Notes: generated from the sequence alone by a model not told the origin. Positions 16,628 through 24,491 are shown, counted from the stretch's first letter. The stretch is DNA of 36,285 nucleotides from an uncultured Prevotellaceae bacterium (GCA_902776685.1 CACYRB010000017.1:1-36285); one strand, 5' to 3'. Translations and numbers: made by a program.

Positions 16628-19039
16628 ATGGATTTGATTAACGACTTGAACGAGAGCCAGCGCCTGGCCGTTGAATATTGCGACGGTCCTCAGTTGGTCA
16701 TTGCCGGTGCCGGATCGGGTAAGACCCGTGTGCTGACGTATAAGATTGCCTATCTCATCGAGCAAGGCATGAAGCCCTGGAACATCCTTGCGCTGACGTT
16801 CACCAACAAGGCCGCCAACGAAATGAAGAATCGCATCGGCAACCTTGTAGGCCACGAGAACGCCCGCCAAATCTATATGGGCACCTTTCATTCCATCTTT
16901 GCCCGCATCCTGCGCATAGAGGCCGGTGCCATAGGCTACCAGTCGAACTATACCATCTACGACGAGACCGATGCCCGTTCGCTCGTGAAGAACATCATCA
17001 AGGAGTTGGGGCTCGACGACAAGATTTACAAGCCCGCATCGGTGATGGCTCAGATATCAAGAGCCAAGAACCAGCTGGTGACGGCAGAGATGTATGCGGC
17101 CAACGGTGAGGCGATAGAGCTCGACCGTCAGGCACGTATCCCTCGTCTGCACGAGGTCTTCACCTCCTATGCTGCTCGTTGCCGGAATGCCAACGCGATG
17201 GATTTCGACGACCTGCTGCTCAACACCTATCTGCTCTTCCAGAGCCACGACGACGTGCGCCTGCGCTATGCCGACCGCTTCCGTCATGTGCTCGTCGACG
17301 AGTATCAAGACACCAACCATGCCCAGCAGGCCATCATCCTCCAGCTCACCCGCGAGCACCACCGGCTCACCGTCGTCGGCGACGATGCCCAGAGCATCTA
17401 TGCCTTTCGCGGGGCAAACATCGACAACATCCTCAGGTTTCAGCAGGTGTATCCCGACAGCCGCCTCTTCAAGCTCGAGCAGAACTACCGTTCCACCCAG
17501 CTCATCGTGCAGGCGGCAAACAGCCTTATCAAGAAGAACCAGCACCAGATACCCAAAGACATCTATAGCCTGGGCGGTGAAGGCGAGCGGCTCAAGCTCC
17601 GTCAAGCCTATTCCGACAAGGAAGAGGCGAGCATCGTCAGTAACGAGATACGCCGACTTCGCAAAGCCGAGCAGGCCGCCTACAGCCATTTCGCCATTCT
17701 CTACCGCACCAATGCGCAGAGCCGCGCGTTCGAAGAGGAGTTCCGGCGCCAGGGCATTCCCTACCGCATCTACGGCGGCATGAGCTTCTATCAGCGCAAG
17801 GAAATCAAGGATGTCATTGCCTACTTCCGCCTGATTGTCAATCCGCACGACGAAGAGGCGTTCCGGCGCATCGTGAACTATCCCGCGCGCGGCATCGGCA
17901 ACACCACCCTGCAGAAGATAGCCGAGACGGCACAGAAGCACGCGGTGAGCATGTGGACCGTTGCCGACAACCCGTCGGACTACGCGCTGGCCGTCAGCGG
18001 CGGCACGCTGGCAAAAATCAGCGTCTTCTGCCAGCTCATCTCCACCTTCCGGCAACGTAACGAGAATCAGGCGACCAATGCCTACCAGTTGGCCGAAGCC
18101 ATTGTCAAGGAGAGCGGTGTGGCTGCCGACATCTATGGCGGCACCGACCCCGAGAGCCTCGGCCGCCAGGAGAACCTTGAGGAATTGCTCTCGAGCATAC
18201 AGGAGTTTGTAGATATTCGCACCGAGGAAGGCCGCGCTTCGCAGGCCGCCCTGTCCGACTACTTGCAGGAGGTGGCGCTGCTGACCGATGCCGACAAGAC
18301 CGATGCCGACCCCGACCGCGTCAGCCTGATGACCATCCACGCCGCCAAGGGACTGGAGTTTCCCACTGTGTTCGTCGTCGGACTCGAAGAGAACATCCTG
18401 CCTTCGGCCATGTCGGCCGCATCGCTACGTGAGCTCGAGGAGGAGCGCCGCCTGCTCTACGTGGCCATCACCCGCGCCGAGCGCCATTGCATACTCACCT
18501 GCGCGAAAAACCGTTGGCGCTATGGGAAGATGGAGTTCGGTTCGCCCTCGCGCTTCATCCGCGACATTGACCCGCGCCTCATACAAGCCGATGCCGATGC
18601 GCCCTCGGGCAGCCCTCTTGCCGGCACATCGCCAACGTCGCGCGGTGTACGCTTTCAAAACTCCCGACCTGTGGCCACTCAGTTCCGTGCCGACCCTATG
18701 CCCAAACTGACGTCGCCCCGAAGGCCCGAGACACCCGTCGACCCGTTCAGCCCGTCGTTCAAGGAGCGGATCGCCCTGTCGTCAGGTCGCTTCAAACGCA
18801 TCCCGCCAGCCTCTCACACGGCACCGGCCTCTCAAACGGCGTCTGCCTCTTCGTCAAGGGCGACTGGCGTCGGGGCGCTCACCCCTGGAACCGTCATCGA
18901 GCACCAGCGTTTTGGCATCGGAACCGTGGTGAAAGTGGAGGGAGCAGGCGAGAATACGAAGGCCACGGTCGATTTCCGCAACACCGGAACCAAACAGTTG
19001 TTGCTGAAATTTGCCAAATACAATATTGTGAAATCGTGA
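16628..19039 (+). CDS. pcrA: ATP-dependent DNA helicase PcrA/UvrD
   Basis: This is an 803-residue SF1A 3'-5' helicase for nucleotide-excision repair and replication conflicts. It carries the Q-motif NESQRLAVE, Walker A AGAGSGKT at 26-33, motif Ia LALTFTNKAANEMKNR, motif II VDEYQDTN, motif III GDDAQSIYAFRGA, motif IV QNYRST, motif V MTIHAAKGLEFPTVFVVG and motif VI YVAITRAER. The C-terminus (about 750-803) has the Tudor-like fold of PcrA that binds RNA polymerase (GTVIEHQRFGIGTVVKVEG). A Pro/Ser/Ala-rich linker precedes it. It converges with the crp-like gene, with the nested inverted-repeat element between them. Confidence 0.96.
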   Translation: MDLINDLNESQRLAVEYCDGPQLVIAGAGSGKTRVLTYKIAYLIEQGMKPWNILALTFTNKAANEMKNRIGNLVGHENARQIYMGTFHSIFARILRIEAGAIGYQSNYTIYDETDARSLVKNIIKELGLDDKIYKPASVMAQISRAKNQLVTAEMYAANGEAIELDRQARIPRLHEVFTSYAARCRNANAMDFDDLLLNTYLLFQSHDDVRLRYADRFRHVLVDEYQDTNHAQQAIILQLTREHHRLTVVGDDAQSIYAFRGANIDNILRFQQVYPDSRLFKLEQNYRSTQLIVQAANSLIKKNQHQIPKDIYSLGGEGERLKLRQAYSDKEEASIVSNEIRRLRKAEQAAYSHFAILYRTNAQSRAFEEEFRRQGIPYRIYGGMSFYQRKEIKDVIAYFRLIVNPHDEEAFRRIVNYPARGIGNTTLQKIAETAQKHAVSMWTVADNPSDYALAVSGGTLAKISVFCQLISTFRQRNENQATNAYQLAEAIVKESGVAADIYGGTDPESLGRQENLEELLSSIQEFVDIRTEEGRASQAALSDYLQEVALLTDADKTDADPDRVSLMTIHAAKGLEFPTVFVVGLEENILPSAMSAASLRELEEERRLLYVAITRAERHCILTCAKNRWRYGKMEFGSPSRFIRDIDPRLIQADADAPSGSPLAGTSPTSRGVRFQNSRPVATQFRADPMPKLTSPRRPETPVDPFSPSFKERIALSSGRFKRIPPASHTAPASQTASASSSRATGVGALTPGTVIEHQRFGIGTVVKVEGAGENTKATVDFRNTGTKQLLLKFAKYNIVKS

Positions 19040-19076
19040 ACGTAAAATGTGTGTGCGTGGCGATGGAGATATAGTG

Positions 19077-19108
19077 CAAAGTTACAACATTCTCCGCACA
19101 TCTCCAAA
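19077..19108 (-). promoter_or_regulatory. Outward promoter in left arm of the element
   Basis: On the minus strand TTTG (19108-19105), 20 bp, then TAACTTTG (19084-19077) is a full match to the Bacteroidota consensus. It points left, antisense to the 3' end of pcrA, with a predicted start near 19070. Confidence 0.7.
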
Positions 19109-19279
19109 AATCACCCCTCGTGCAGTGCAAAAATGTGTTAATAAAACACCCGAAATGTGTTAATTTCCCTTAATGCCTTGTTAGTGTCTGATACCCATTG
19201 CCTTTCGTCGTCAGTCGTTGGGAGACCCTTTATACAGTATTTTTCTCGTTGTTGTCAACGAATCAGAAAGATGCGATTT

Positions 19280-19518
19280 TGTAACATTGTAACATTGTAA
19301 CATTGTAACAATAAGCCCCACGGACATACACCAAATGCGTATGCATACTAATGGGTTATTATAATATATAATATATATATTATATATTATAATAAAAATT
19401 ATATTATTATAGTTTGTATTAATTTTACCCTTAATAATAATAATTTAAAACATCGCTCATCCTCATCGCGTATTGGAAAATCCTTATTGTTACAATGTTA
19501 CAATGTTACAATGTTACA
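19280..19518. repeat. Inner inverted repeat made of TGTAACAT units
   Basis: Left arm 19280-19315 is three TGTAACAT copies, a partial fourth TGTAACA and then ATAAG. Right arm 19483-19518 is its exact reverse complement. The loop between is very AT-rich. Confidence 0.93.
19356..19395. repeat. 40-bp perfect A/T palindrome
   Basis: All 40 bases are A or T and the sequence equals its own reverse complement, centred between 19375 and 19376. It could extrude as a cruciform or act as a melting site. It lies near the centre of the nested element. Confidence 0.93.
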
Positions 19519-19581
19519 TTTTTTACACTTACCCCCTGTAAATCTATTGTTCGTTTGACGTAAACGATTGGTTCTCAGGGT

Positions 19582-19605
19582 GCAAACGTGTCGTTTGCTT
19601 TTTTT
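19582..19605 (+). terminator. Intrinsic terminator inside the nested element
   Basis: A perfect 7-bp stem GCAAACG/CGTTTGC with a 3-nt loop TGT is followed by seven T. It faces right on the plus strand, just before the right outer arm, and would stop pcrA readthrough or a transcript starting inside the element. Confidence 0.8.
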
Positions 19606-19658
19606 AACAGTAAAGAGCGGGTTTCTTAACAGATTTTTGCACTGCACGAGGGGCGATT

Positions 19659-19690
19659 TTTGGAGATGTGCGGAAGTTGTTGTAACTTTG
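19659..19690 (+). promoter_or_regulatory. Outward promoter in right arm of the element
   Basis: TTTG (19659-19662), 20 bp, then TAACTTTG (19683-19690) mirrors the left-arm promoter. It reads right, antisense to the 3' end of the crp-like gene. Between its predicted start and 19798 there is a GC-rich hairpin (GCCCC-GAG-GGGGC, 19765-19777) without a T-run. Confidence 0.7.
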
Positions 19691-19798
19691 CGCATGTGTT
19701 CGGGTGATGAGCGACACCGACAATGCGAGTGCACGCGCGGCGTGGGTGAAGCCTTTCTATTCAAGCCCCGAGGGGGCGGCAGGCGGTGAGGAGTGTTC

Positions 19799-20458
19799 TC
19801 AGGTGGTCGGTGTGAGGAGTTTTTCGAGTGCGGGGATGGCGATGATGCCTCGTGAGACGTGGAGCAGGCCTTCGGATTGCATGTCGAGAAGTGTCTTCGA
19901 GACGTGGTTTCTGTTTTCGTGAATCTCGGCAGCCAGTTCTTGCATGGTGATGTTGATGGTCTTGGGGCCTGCGGGGTGCGAGCAGTGCGACTCGAAGAAG
20001 CGGACAATGCGCTGGCGGAGGGTGAGCGGCGTGGCGCGCCAGCTTCGGTGAACGGCTTTCTGGGCAAGCGTGGCGAGGATGTTGTTGAGGTTGAGCTGGA
20101 AGACGAGGTTTTCTTTTGCCAGGCGCAGCACGTCTTCCTTGCCTACGGCGACGAGGTGGAGGTCGGTGGCGGCGACGATGGTGCGCGGATAGGCGGGATG
20201 GAGGCCGAAGAGGTGTTCGGGATGGATGAGCAGCGGGGCGTTGAGGGTCTCGGTGATGCTGTAGCGGCGGCTGTCTGATTGTCGGGTGGCGTGAATGGTG
20301 CCGCCAAGCACGAAGAGCAGGTGGTGCATGGGGTCGCCTTCGGAGACAATGGTTTGTCCGGCTTCGGCCTTGTGGAAGTCGAAACGCGTGTGGGCTACGA
20401 TGTTCTGCATGTCGCGGTGCTCAATGCCCTGAAAGAGTGGCAGCTGGTGTAGGTTCAT
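19799..20458 (-). CDS. Crp/Fnr family transcriptional regulator
   Basis: The protein has 219 residues. The N-terminal cyclic-nucleotide-binding-like beta-roll (about 5-120) contains GQTIVSEGDPMHHLLFVLGGTI. A dimerisation helix precedes a C-terminal winged helix of the Crp type (about 145-215) with TMQELAAEIHENRNHVSKTLLDMQSEGLL as the helix-turn-helix. There is no Fnr-like Cys cluster in the N-terminus and no clear cAMP-binding Arg/Ser set, so the signal is unknown. It is the last gene of the minus-strand run from DUF4199, 21 bp after apbE, which hints at a redox or envelope link. Antisense transcripts from the nested element may reach its 3' end. Confidence 0.9.
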   Translation of the reverse strand: MNLHQLPLFQGIEHRDMQNIVAHTRFDFHKAEAGQTIVSEGDPMHHLLFVLGGTIHATRQSDSRRYSITETLNAPLLIHPEHLFGLHPAYPRTIVAATDLHLVAVGKEDVLRLAKENLVFQLNLNNILATLAQKAVHRSWRATPLTLRQRIVRFFESHCSHPAGPKTINITMQELAAEIHENRNHVSKTLLDMQSEGLLHVSRGIIAIPALEKLLTPTT

Positions 20459-20479
20459 GTCTTTGAAATCGCGGGGTTT

Positions 20480-21514
20480 TCACTCGGGAAACGAAAGGGT
20501 CTTGTAGTTGCCGTCGGCATCGGCGTAGATGAGCCATGCGGAGAGTTGCCTGTGGCGTTCGAGGAAGGCCTTGGCCCGTTCGAGCCCCATCACCATGAGC
20601 GCGGTGGCATAGGCGTCGGCGGTGGCGCAGTCGGGGGCGACGACGGTTGCCGACAACAGGCTGTGCTCGACGGGATGACCGGTGGCGGGGTCGATGGTGT
20701 GGGCGTATTTCTTCCCGTCTTTATAGTAGAAGCGGCGATAGTTGCCGCTGGTGGCGAGGGCTTTGCCCGAGAGCGAGATGATTTCCTGTATGCCGCCTTG
20801 CCCGGAAGGCTTTCCCGGGGTTTCTTCTACCGGTTTCTGTATGCCGATGTTCCAAGGCTGTTTGTCGGGATTCACGCCGTAGGCAACCACTTCGCCGCCT
20901 ATCTCGACCATGAAGTTGTTTACGTCGTGACGCTTGAGATAGCGGGCCACGACGTCGCACCCGTAGCCCTTGGCGATGGCCGAGCAGTCGAGCATGGTGC
21001 GCGGCTCTTGCTTGTGCAGGATGGTGGCGGTGCGGCCGGACGGTCGCGATGAGCGCTGGAGGCTGATTTTCTGGTAGCCTACAAGTTGCATCAGGCTATC
21101 GACTTGCTCTTTTGACGGCATGTTGCCGCTTTTGAATCCGAATCCCCATGCGTTGACGAGCGGAGCCACGGTGATGTCGAAGGCGCCGCCGGTTTCCTTG
21201 GAGATGTCGAGGGCGAGGCTGACCACTTCTTCAAACATGGTGCCGGCGACGTCGGGCTGTTCGCCGCGGTTGATGCGCGCGATGAGGGAGGTGTCGTTGA
21301 ACATGGAGAGGCAGGCATCGACCTCTTGCAACGCGTCGATGATGCCCGCCTGCAGGTTGTCGCGGCTCTGGTAGGTGATGTGGTAGGTGGTTCCGAAGAT
21401 GTGACCCTCATGGCGTTGGTAGGGGCTGTTGTTTGCCTCGCGAATGACGTAGATGGTGCCGGCGACGAGGGCAAGGAGGAATGGAATCTGCCACCATGCT
21501 GATTTCTTGCTCAT
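20480..21514 (-). CDS. apbE: FAD:protein FMN transferase (ApbE family)
   Basis: The 344-residue protein transfers FMN from FAD onto Thr or Ser of target flavoproteins such as NqrB/NqrC or RnfG/D. An N-terminal hydrophobic segment (about 8-25) is a signal anchor. The ApbE marks follow in order: FGTTYHITYQ, FNDTSLIARINRG, GGAFDITVAPLVNAWGFGFK, LDCSAIAKGYGCDVV, MVEIGGEVVAYG, then ALATSGNYRRFYYKDGKKYAHTIDPATGHPVEHSLLSATVVAPDCATADAYAT split over several strands. Start overlaps the stop of the DUF6048-like gene by ATGA. No Nqr or Rnf genes lie in the window. Confidence 0.94.
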   Translation of the reverse strand: MSKKSAWWQIPFLLALVAGTIYVIREANNSPYQRHEGHIFGTTYHITYQSRDNLQAGIIDALQEVDACLSMFNDTSLIARINRGEQPDVAGTMFEEVVSLALDISKETGGAFDITVAPLVNAWGFGFKSGNMPSKEQVDSLMQLVGYQKISLQRSSRPSGRTATILHKQEPRTMLDCSAIAKGYGCDVVARYLKRHDVNNFMVEIGGEVVAYGVNPDKQPWNIGIQKPVEETPGKPSGQGGIQEIISLSGKALATSGNYRRFYYKDGKKYAHTIDPATGHPVEHSLLSATVVAPDCATADAYATALMVMGLERAKAFLERHRQLSAWLIYADADGNYKTLSFPE

Positions 21515-22218
21515 AGCTCGAAGATGATGTTAAACGTTCCGCCCAGTCGTGTGCCGCCCTGCTTGCCGTAGCCGGGAACGTACCATGAGTTGTCGAGCGG
21601 TCCGTCGTCGTGGAGCAGACGGCGCTTGTAGCGCACGCTCCAGCCGAGCCGAAGGTTTCGCCACAACTTGGCGTCGATGCCGACAACGCCCTCCAGCCAG
21701 TGATAGGAGCACGATGCTCCCTCCACGCCGTAGTCGGCATGGTCGAGCCAGACGGGGTCGGTGGTGCCGGGGCTGTCGAGGTCGTACTTGAACGAGGTGA
21801 GGCCGTAGCGGAATCCGCCGTAGACGCGGTAGACGTCGTGTTTGTTCTTCATCAGGTTGAAGTCGCATCCCAGACGCAGATAGGGGGCCGAGGTCTTATA
21901 GCTTACGTTCGTGGTGGCCTCTTCGGCATCGGCCTTGCCGAGACCGACCTCGACTATCGGAAAGTATTTGTCGCGCAGGTTGATGCGCACGGCGGCTTCG
22001 TACTGGCCATAGTCGCCAATGACCATTTGCGCCGGGCCGACCAGGTCGACCGAGACGGCGACGCCGCGAAAGAACCTTACGGAGTCGGCCGGCGTTTCGG
22101 CGGGTTGTTCACCGTCGTCGGGGCTCTGATGACCAAATGCTGCCAACGGTGCAAGCAGCACGAGCAGACTACTCAGAATCGCCTTTGAAATAGATGTAGA
22201 AATGTGCTTTGCTTGCAT
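21511..22218 (-). CDS. DUF6048-like exported beta-rich protein
   Basis: This is a 235-residue protein with a signal peptide (about 1-28, ending AAFG). The mature part is rich in alternating aromatic and hydrophobic strands (VAVSVDLVGPAQMVIGDYGQYEAAVRINL, KHDVYRVYGGFRYGLTSF) and ends in a strand closing in FEL. It looks like a small outer-membrane beta-barrel or lipid-binding barrel and resembles the DUF6048 family of Bacteroidota. Its first 50 bp overlap the end of the DUF6452-like gene. The assignment is from pattern memory; function is unknown. Confidence 0.75.
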   Translation of the reverse strand: MQAKHISTSISKAILSSLLVLLAPLAAFGHQSPDDGEQPAETPADSVRFFRGVAVSVDLVGPAQMVIGDYGQYEAAVRINLRDKYFPIVEVGLGKADAEEATTNVSYKTSAPYLRLGCDFNLMKNKHDVYRVYGGFRYGLTSFKYDLDSPGTTDPVWLDHADYGVEGASCSYHWLEGVVGIDAKLWRNLRLGWSVRYKRRLLHDDGPLDNSWYVPGYGKQGGTRLGGTFNIIFEL

Positions 22219-22663
22219 CGTAGTTTACATTTTTATTGTTTATCTCGATTTTCTCTATTGCGTTGTTGGTGCAGGTCACGCCGGTAATGGTGTGGAAGAA
22301 CGACGGGCCGCACTCTATCGATTCGAAGTGAGGCTGATTGTCCTTCGTCACGCGAACCTCGTCGGTGGTCTCGTTGCCGTCTTGGTCGGTAAGGGTGAAG
22401 TGGAACACGTCTTCCGGCCGGTTGTAGCTGATGGGCAGGATGAAGCTGTCGACGTTGGCGGCAAGGTTGATGAGCAGGGTGTCGCGCGACGAGTCGACGG
22501 GTGAGGTCACGGTGAGCATCCTGGAGAGCATACCGACGTCGCCCTTCAGCTTGTATGACGTATAGACGGCATTGTTCAGCGGGCAGTCAATCGACGAGCA
22601 TGCCGCAAACAAGAGCGCGGACAATAGCACCGCATAGTAGTTGCCGGGTCTTCGTGCTTTCAT
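22169..22663 (-). CDS. DUF6452-like lipoprotein
   Basis: The protein has 164 residues from the ATG at 22663. The signal (MKARRPGNYYAVLLSALLFAAC) has lipobox LFAAC at about residues 18-22, followed by SSIDCPLNN, a start typical of DUF6452-like proteins. The remainder is a beta-sandwich-like domain with few charged clusters. The ATG overlaps the GT2 stop by 4 bp, and its end overlaps the DUF6048-like start by 50 bp, an unusually long overlap for this window. An in-frame extension up to 22945 lies inside the GT2 gene and is not credible. The role is unknown, but the pair is conserved together in the phylum as I recall. Confidence 0.72.
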   Translation of the reverse strand: MKARRPGNYYAVLLSALLFAACSSIDCPLNNAVYTSYKLKGDVGMLSRMLTVTSPVDSSRDTLLINLAANVDSFILPISYNRPEDVFHFTLTDQDGNETTDEVRVTKDNQPHFESIECGPSFFHTITGVTCTNNAIEKIEINNKNVNYDASKAHFYIYFKGDSE

Positions 22664-23610
22664 ATGGTCTTGGCTATCTGGTAATCGTTCCTGCTGTTCG
22701 ACGAGCGGCTCACCAGGTCGGCAACAAACCCCGTCAGGAAGAGTTGCGTACCCATGAGCATCATGGTCAGCGAGATGTAGAAATAAGGCGAGTCGGTGAC
22801 CAGGCGTTGCGGAATGCCCTTGGCCAGGCACCAAAGCTTGCCTGCTCCGATGATGAATGCGGCAATGAAGCCAATGAAGAACATGATGGTGCCGAGGAAG
22901 CCGAACACGTGCATGGGCTGCTTGCCGAAGCTGCTGAGAAACCAAAGCGTAAGCAGGTCGAGATAGCCGTTGACAAAGCGGTTGAGCCCGAACTTCGACT
23001 TACCGTACTTGCGGGCCTGATGGTGAACCACCTTCTCGCCAATCTTGTCGAATCCCGCATTCTTGGCCAGATAGGGGATGTAGCGGTGCATCTCGCCATA
23101 CACCTCGATGTTCTTCACCACATCTTTCCTGTAGGCTTTCAGACCGCAGTTGAAGTCGTGCAGGTTGTGAATGCCGCTGATGCGACGTGCCGTGGCGTTG
23201 AACAACTTTGTGGGAAGCGTTTTCGAGAGCGGGTCGTAGCGCTTCTGCTTATAACCGGAAACCAGGTCGTAGCCGTCTTCGGTAATCATGCGGTAGAGCT
23301 CGGGAATCTCGTCGGGAGAATCTTGCAAGTCGGCGTCCATCGTGATGACGACATCGCCTTCTGCCTCCTTGAACCCGCAATAGAGGGCAGGGCTCTTGCC
23401 ATAGTTTCGACGAAACTTTATGGCGCGAATGTCGGGGCATTTCGATTTCATTTCCTCGATGACTGCCCACGACTTGTCGGTTGAACCATCGTCTACAAAG
23501 ATTGTTTCATACGAAAAATGGTTTGCCTGCATCACGCGGTCAATCCACTCGTGAAGTTCGGGCAATGATTCTTCTTCTTTGTAAAGCGGTATGATGACTG
23601 AAATATCCAT
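22660..23610 (-). CDS. GT2 family glycosyltransferase (polyprenyl-phosphate type)
   Basis: The protein has 316 residues from the ATG at 23610 (MDISVIIPLYKEEESLPEL). The GT2 GT-A domain (about 1-220) has the nucleotide-binding DDGSTDKS motif, the catalytic-site MDADLQDSP and a YGKSPALYCG segment. Two transmembrane helices follow (about 230-255 and 265-290). This layout is like DPM1/ArnC-type enzymes that load a sugar onto undecaprenyl phosphate. An upstream ATG at 23736 would prepend 42 residues encoded by a short tandem array and was rejected. It lies after DUF4199, a common pairing in this phylum. Confidence 0.92.
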   Translation of the reverse strand: MDISVIIPLYKEEESLPELHEWIDRVMQANHFSYETIFVDDGSTDKSWAVIEEMKSKCPDIRAIKFRRNYGKSPALYCGFKEAEGDVVITMDADLQDSPDEIPELYRMITEDGYDLVSGYKQKRYDPLSKTLPTKLFNATARRISGIHNLHDFNCGLKAYRKDVVKNIEVYGEMHRYIPYLAKNAGFDKIGEKVVHHQARKYGKSKFGLNRFVNGYLDLLTLWFLSSFGKQPMHVFGFLGTIMFFIGFIAAFIIGAGKLWCLAKGIPQRLVTDSPYFYISLTMMLMGTQLFLTGFVADLVSRSSNSRNDYQIAKTI

Positions 23611-23612
23611 AT

Positions 23613-23674
23613 TTGAAATGTTGAAATGTTCTACGGTTGAAATGTTGAAATGTTGAAATGTTGAACGGTTGAAG
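23613..23674. repeat. TTGAAATG tandem array upstream of the glycosyltransferase
   Basis: Units of TTGAAATG, interrupted by TTCTACGG and ending TTGAACGG, fill the gap between DUF4199 and the GT2 start. The array lies in the leader of the GT2 coding region and is prone to slippage. Confidence 0.85.
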
Positions 23675-23707
23675 TATCGTCTTAACTCCTTATCTCCTAA
23701 TGAGGCG

Positions 23708-24223
23708 TTATCGTGATTTACGGCAGAACGCAGCAATTAAGATGCTCGTGAAAAGACCAACCAATATGTTCTGAATCATAAAGATAAAGGTCATTTCTGC
23801 CGGCGACGTCCTCATGATGGTTTTCGAAACCTCGTCAATCTGCTCTTTGGGAACACCGTTCTTCTCGTAGATGGGTGCAACGGCATTCAGCGTCTCGACC
23901 ATCATCGACATGAATCGCCCCTGGTCGAGGAAACGGAAATAAACATATTGCACAATGGCAAAGATGAGCGCGGCATAGATGAAGGTATAGAAACAATATG
24001 CGTAGGCACGTCGGAACGAGATGATGCCGTCGAGCGCATTGTTGCGGAACTTGGTCAGTCGCCACCCCACAAAAAACGGAGTGCAAAGAACGAGAACCTG
24101 CCCTAAGATATTCGTCGGTTGCATGACGGTAATGACAAAACTTGCAATCCATATCAGCGAGAGCAATGCACCGTCGATGCGGGCAAAAGCCTTCACCTGG
24201 GCTATTGTTTTCTTGTCAATCAT
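23708..24223 (-). CDS. DUF4199 family membrane protein
   Basis: This is a 171-residue protein with four hydrophobic helices (about 15-35, 40-58, 72-95 and 148-168) and a charged loop between the third and fourth. The pattern, and its position just before a GT2 gene, match DUF4199 of Bacteroidota. No function is established. It is the first gene of the minus-strand run ending in crp and has the promoter of that run just upstream. Confidence 0.85.
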   Translation of the reverse strand: MIDKKTIAQVKAFARIDGALLSLIWIASFVITVMQPTNILGQVLVLCTPFFVGWRLTKFRNNALDGIISFRRAYAYCFYTFIYAALIFAIVQYVYFRFLDQGRFMSMMVETLNAVAPIYEKNGVPKEQIDEVSKTIMRTSPAEMTFIFMIQNILVGLFTSILIAAFCRKSR

Positions 24224-24246
24224 TATTTTCTTTTTCTAATTTTTTG

Positions 24247-24254
24247 CAAAGGTA
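24247..24254 (-). promoter_or_regulatory. -7 box of the DUF4199-to-crp run
   Basis: Minus strand TACCTTTG (TAnnTTTG) lies 24 nt before the DUF4199 ATG. It is divergent from the SRP RNA promoter 62 bp away. Confidence 0.55.
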
Positions 24255-24316
24255 ATAAAAATAGCCGAAACGAGTATTTTTTTACAATTTTATTTTTTTA
24301 TTCCTCTTTTTTTTCT

Positions 24317-24324
24317 TACCTTTG
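24317..24324 (+). promoter_or_regulatory. -7 box of the SRP RNA / tRNA-Thr transcript
   Basis: TACCTTTG on the plus strand matches TAnnTTTG. The predicted start is near 24331, giving a leader of about 60 nt before the SRP RNA, with a small AATGC/GCATT hairpin. Confidence 0.6.
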
Positions 24325-24391
24325 CGGCGCAAAATGCATCAAGAGGCATTCCCCGATTGATTGCGCGAAGCAAAAAGATATTTGAAAACAT

Positions 24392-24487
24392 GGGTAAGTC
24401 TTATACGGCCAGCTCCCTCTCAATCCCCCAGGACGGGAACGTAGCAAGGGCAGGAGGTTGTAGCGGCGCGATATAAGGAGCTTGCCC
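24392..24487 (+). ncRNA. ffs: Signal recognition particle RNA (4.5S-like)
   Basis: The ends pair as a terminal helix (GGGTAAG and TCTTATA near 24392-24405 against TATAAGG and CTTGCCC near 24472-24487). The apical region holds the Ffh-binding signature of helix 8, CAGGACGGGAACGTAGCAAG, equivalent to the E. coli CAGG..GGAA..AGCA pattern. It is bacterial small type (about 96 nt). The tRNA-Thr follows 4 nt later in the same direction, so both are probably cut from one precursor. Exact ends are approximate. Confidence 0.88.
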
Positions 24488-24491
24488 ACCC

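Larger units (their letters stand above)
19076..19691. mobile_element. Nested inverted-repeat element (MITE-like, non-coding)
   Basis: About 616 bp between two convergent genes carries three nested inverted repeats. The outer arms at 19076-19141 and 19626-19691 are 66 bp with 5 mismatches. The inner arms at 19280-19315 and 19483-19518 are 36 bp and identical. A 40-bp perfect palindrome lies at 19356-19395. The centres fall at about 19384, 19399 and 19376, so the layers are almost concentric. No convincing coding frame is present. Each outer arm contains a consensus promoter facing outward. The structure resembles a miniature inverted-repeat element, but no target-site duplication was found outside the arms, so a mobile origin is inference. 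The remaining spacers, 19142-19279 and 19519-19625, are not similar to each other. Confidence 0.6.

Noticed and set aside
17057-18340. Long open frame on the minus strand opposite pcrA
   Set aside because: It is a shadow of a GC-biased, well-conserved helicase gene; its translation has no family resemblance.
19692-19798. Target-site duplication or coding sequence beside the element
   Set aside because: Bases outside the left arm (ending ATATAGT) and right arm (starting GCATGTG) do not match, and the short frame there is GC-rich noise opposite crp.
19498-20067. Minus-strand frame through the right half of the nested element
   Set aside because: Low-complexity Ser/Pro/Arg translation crossing an inverted repeat and the crp-like gene; no family features.
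22664-22945. Longer N-terminus for the DUF6452-like lipoprotein
   Set aside because: The extension overlaps the GT2 gene; the ATG at 22663 starts a lipoprotein signal.
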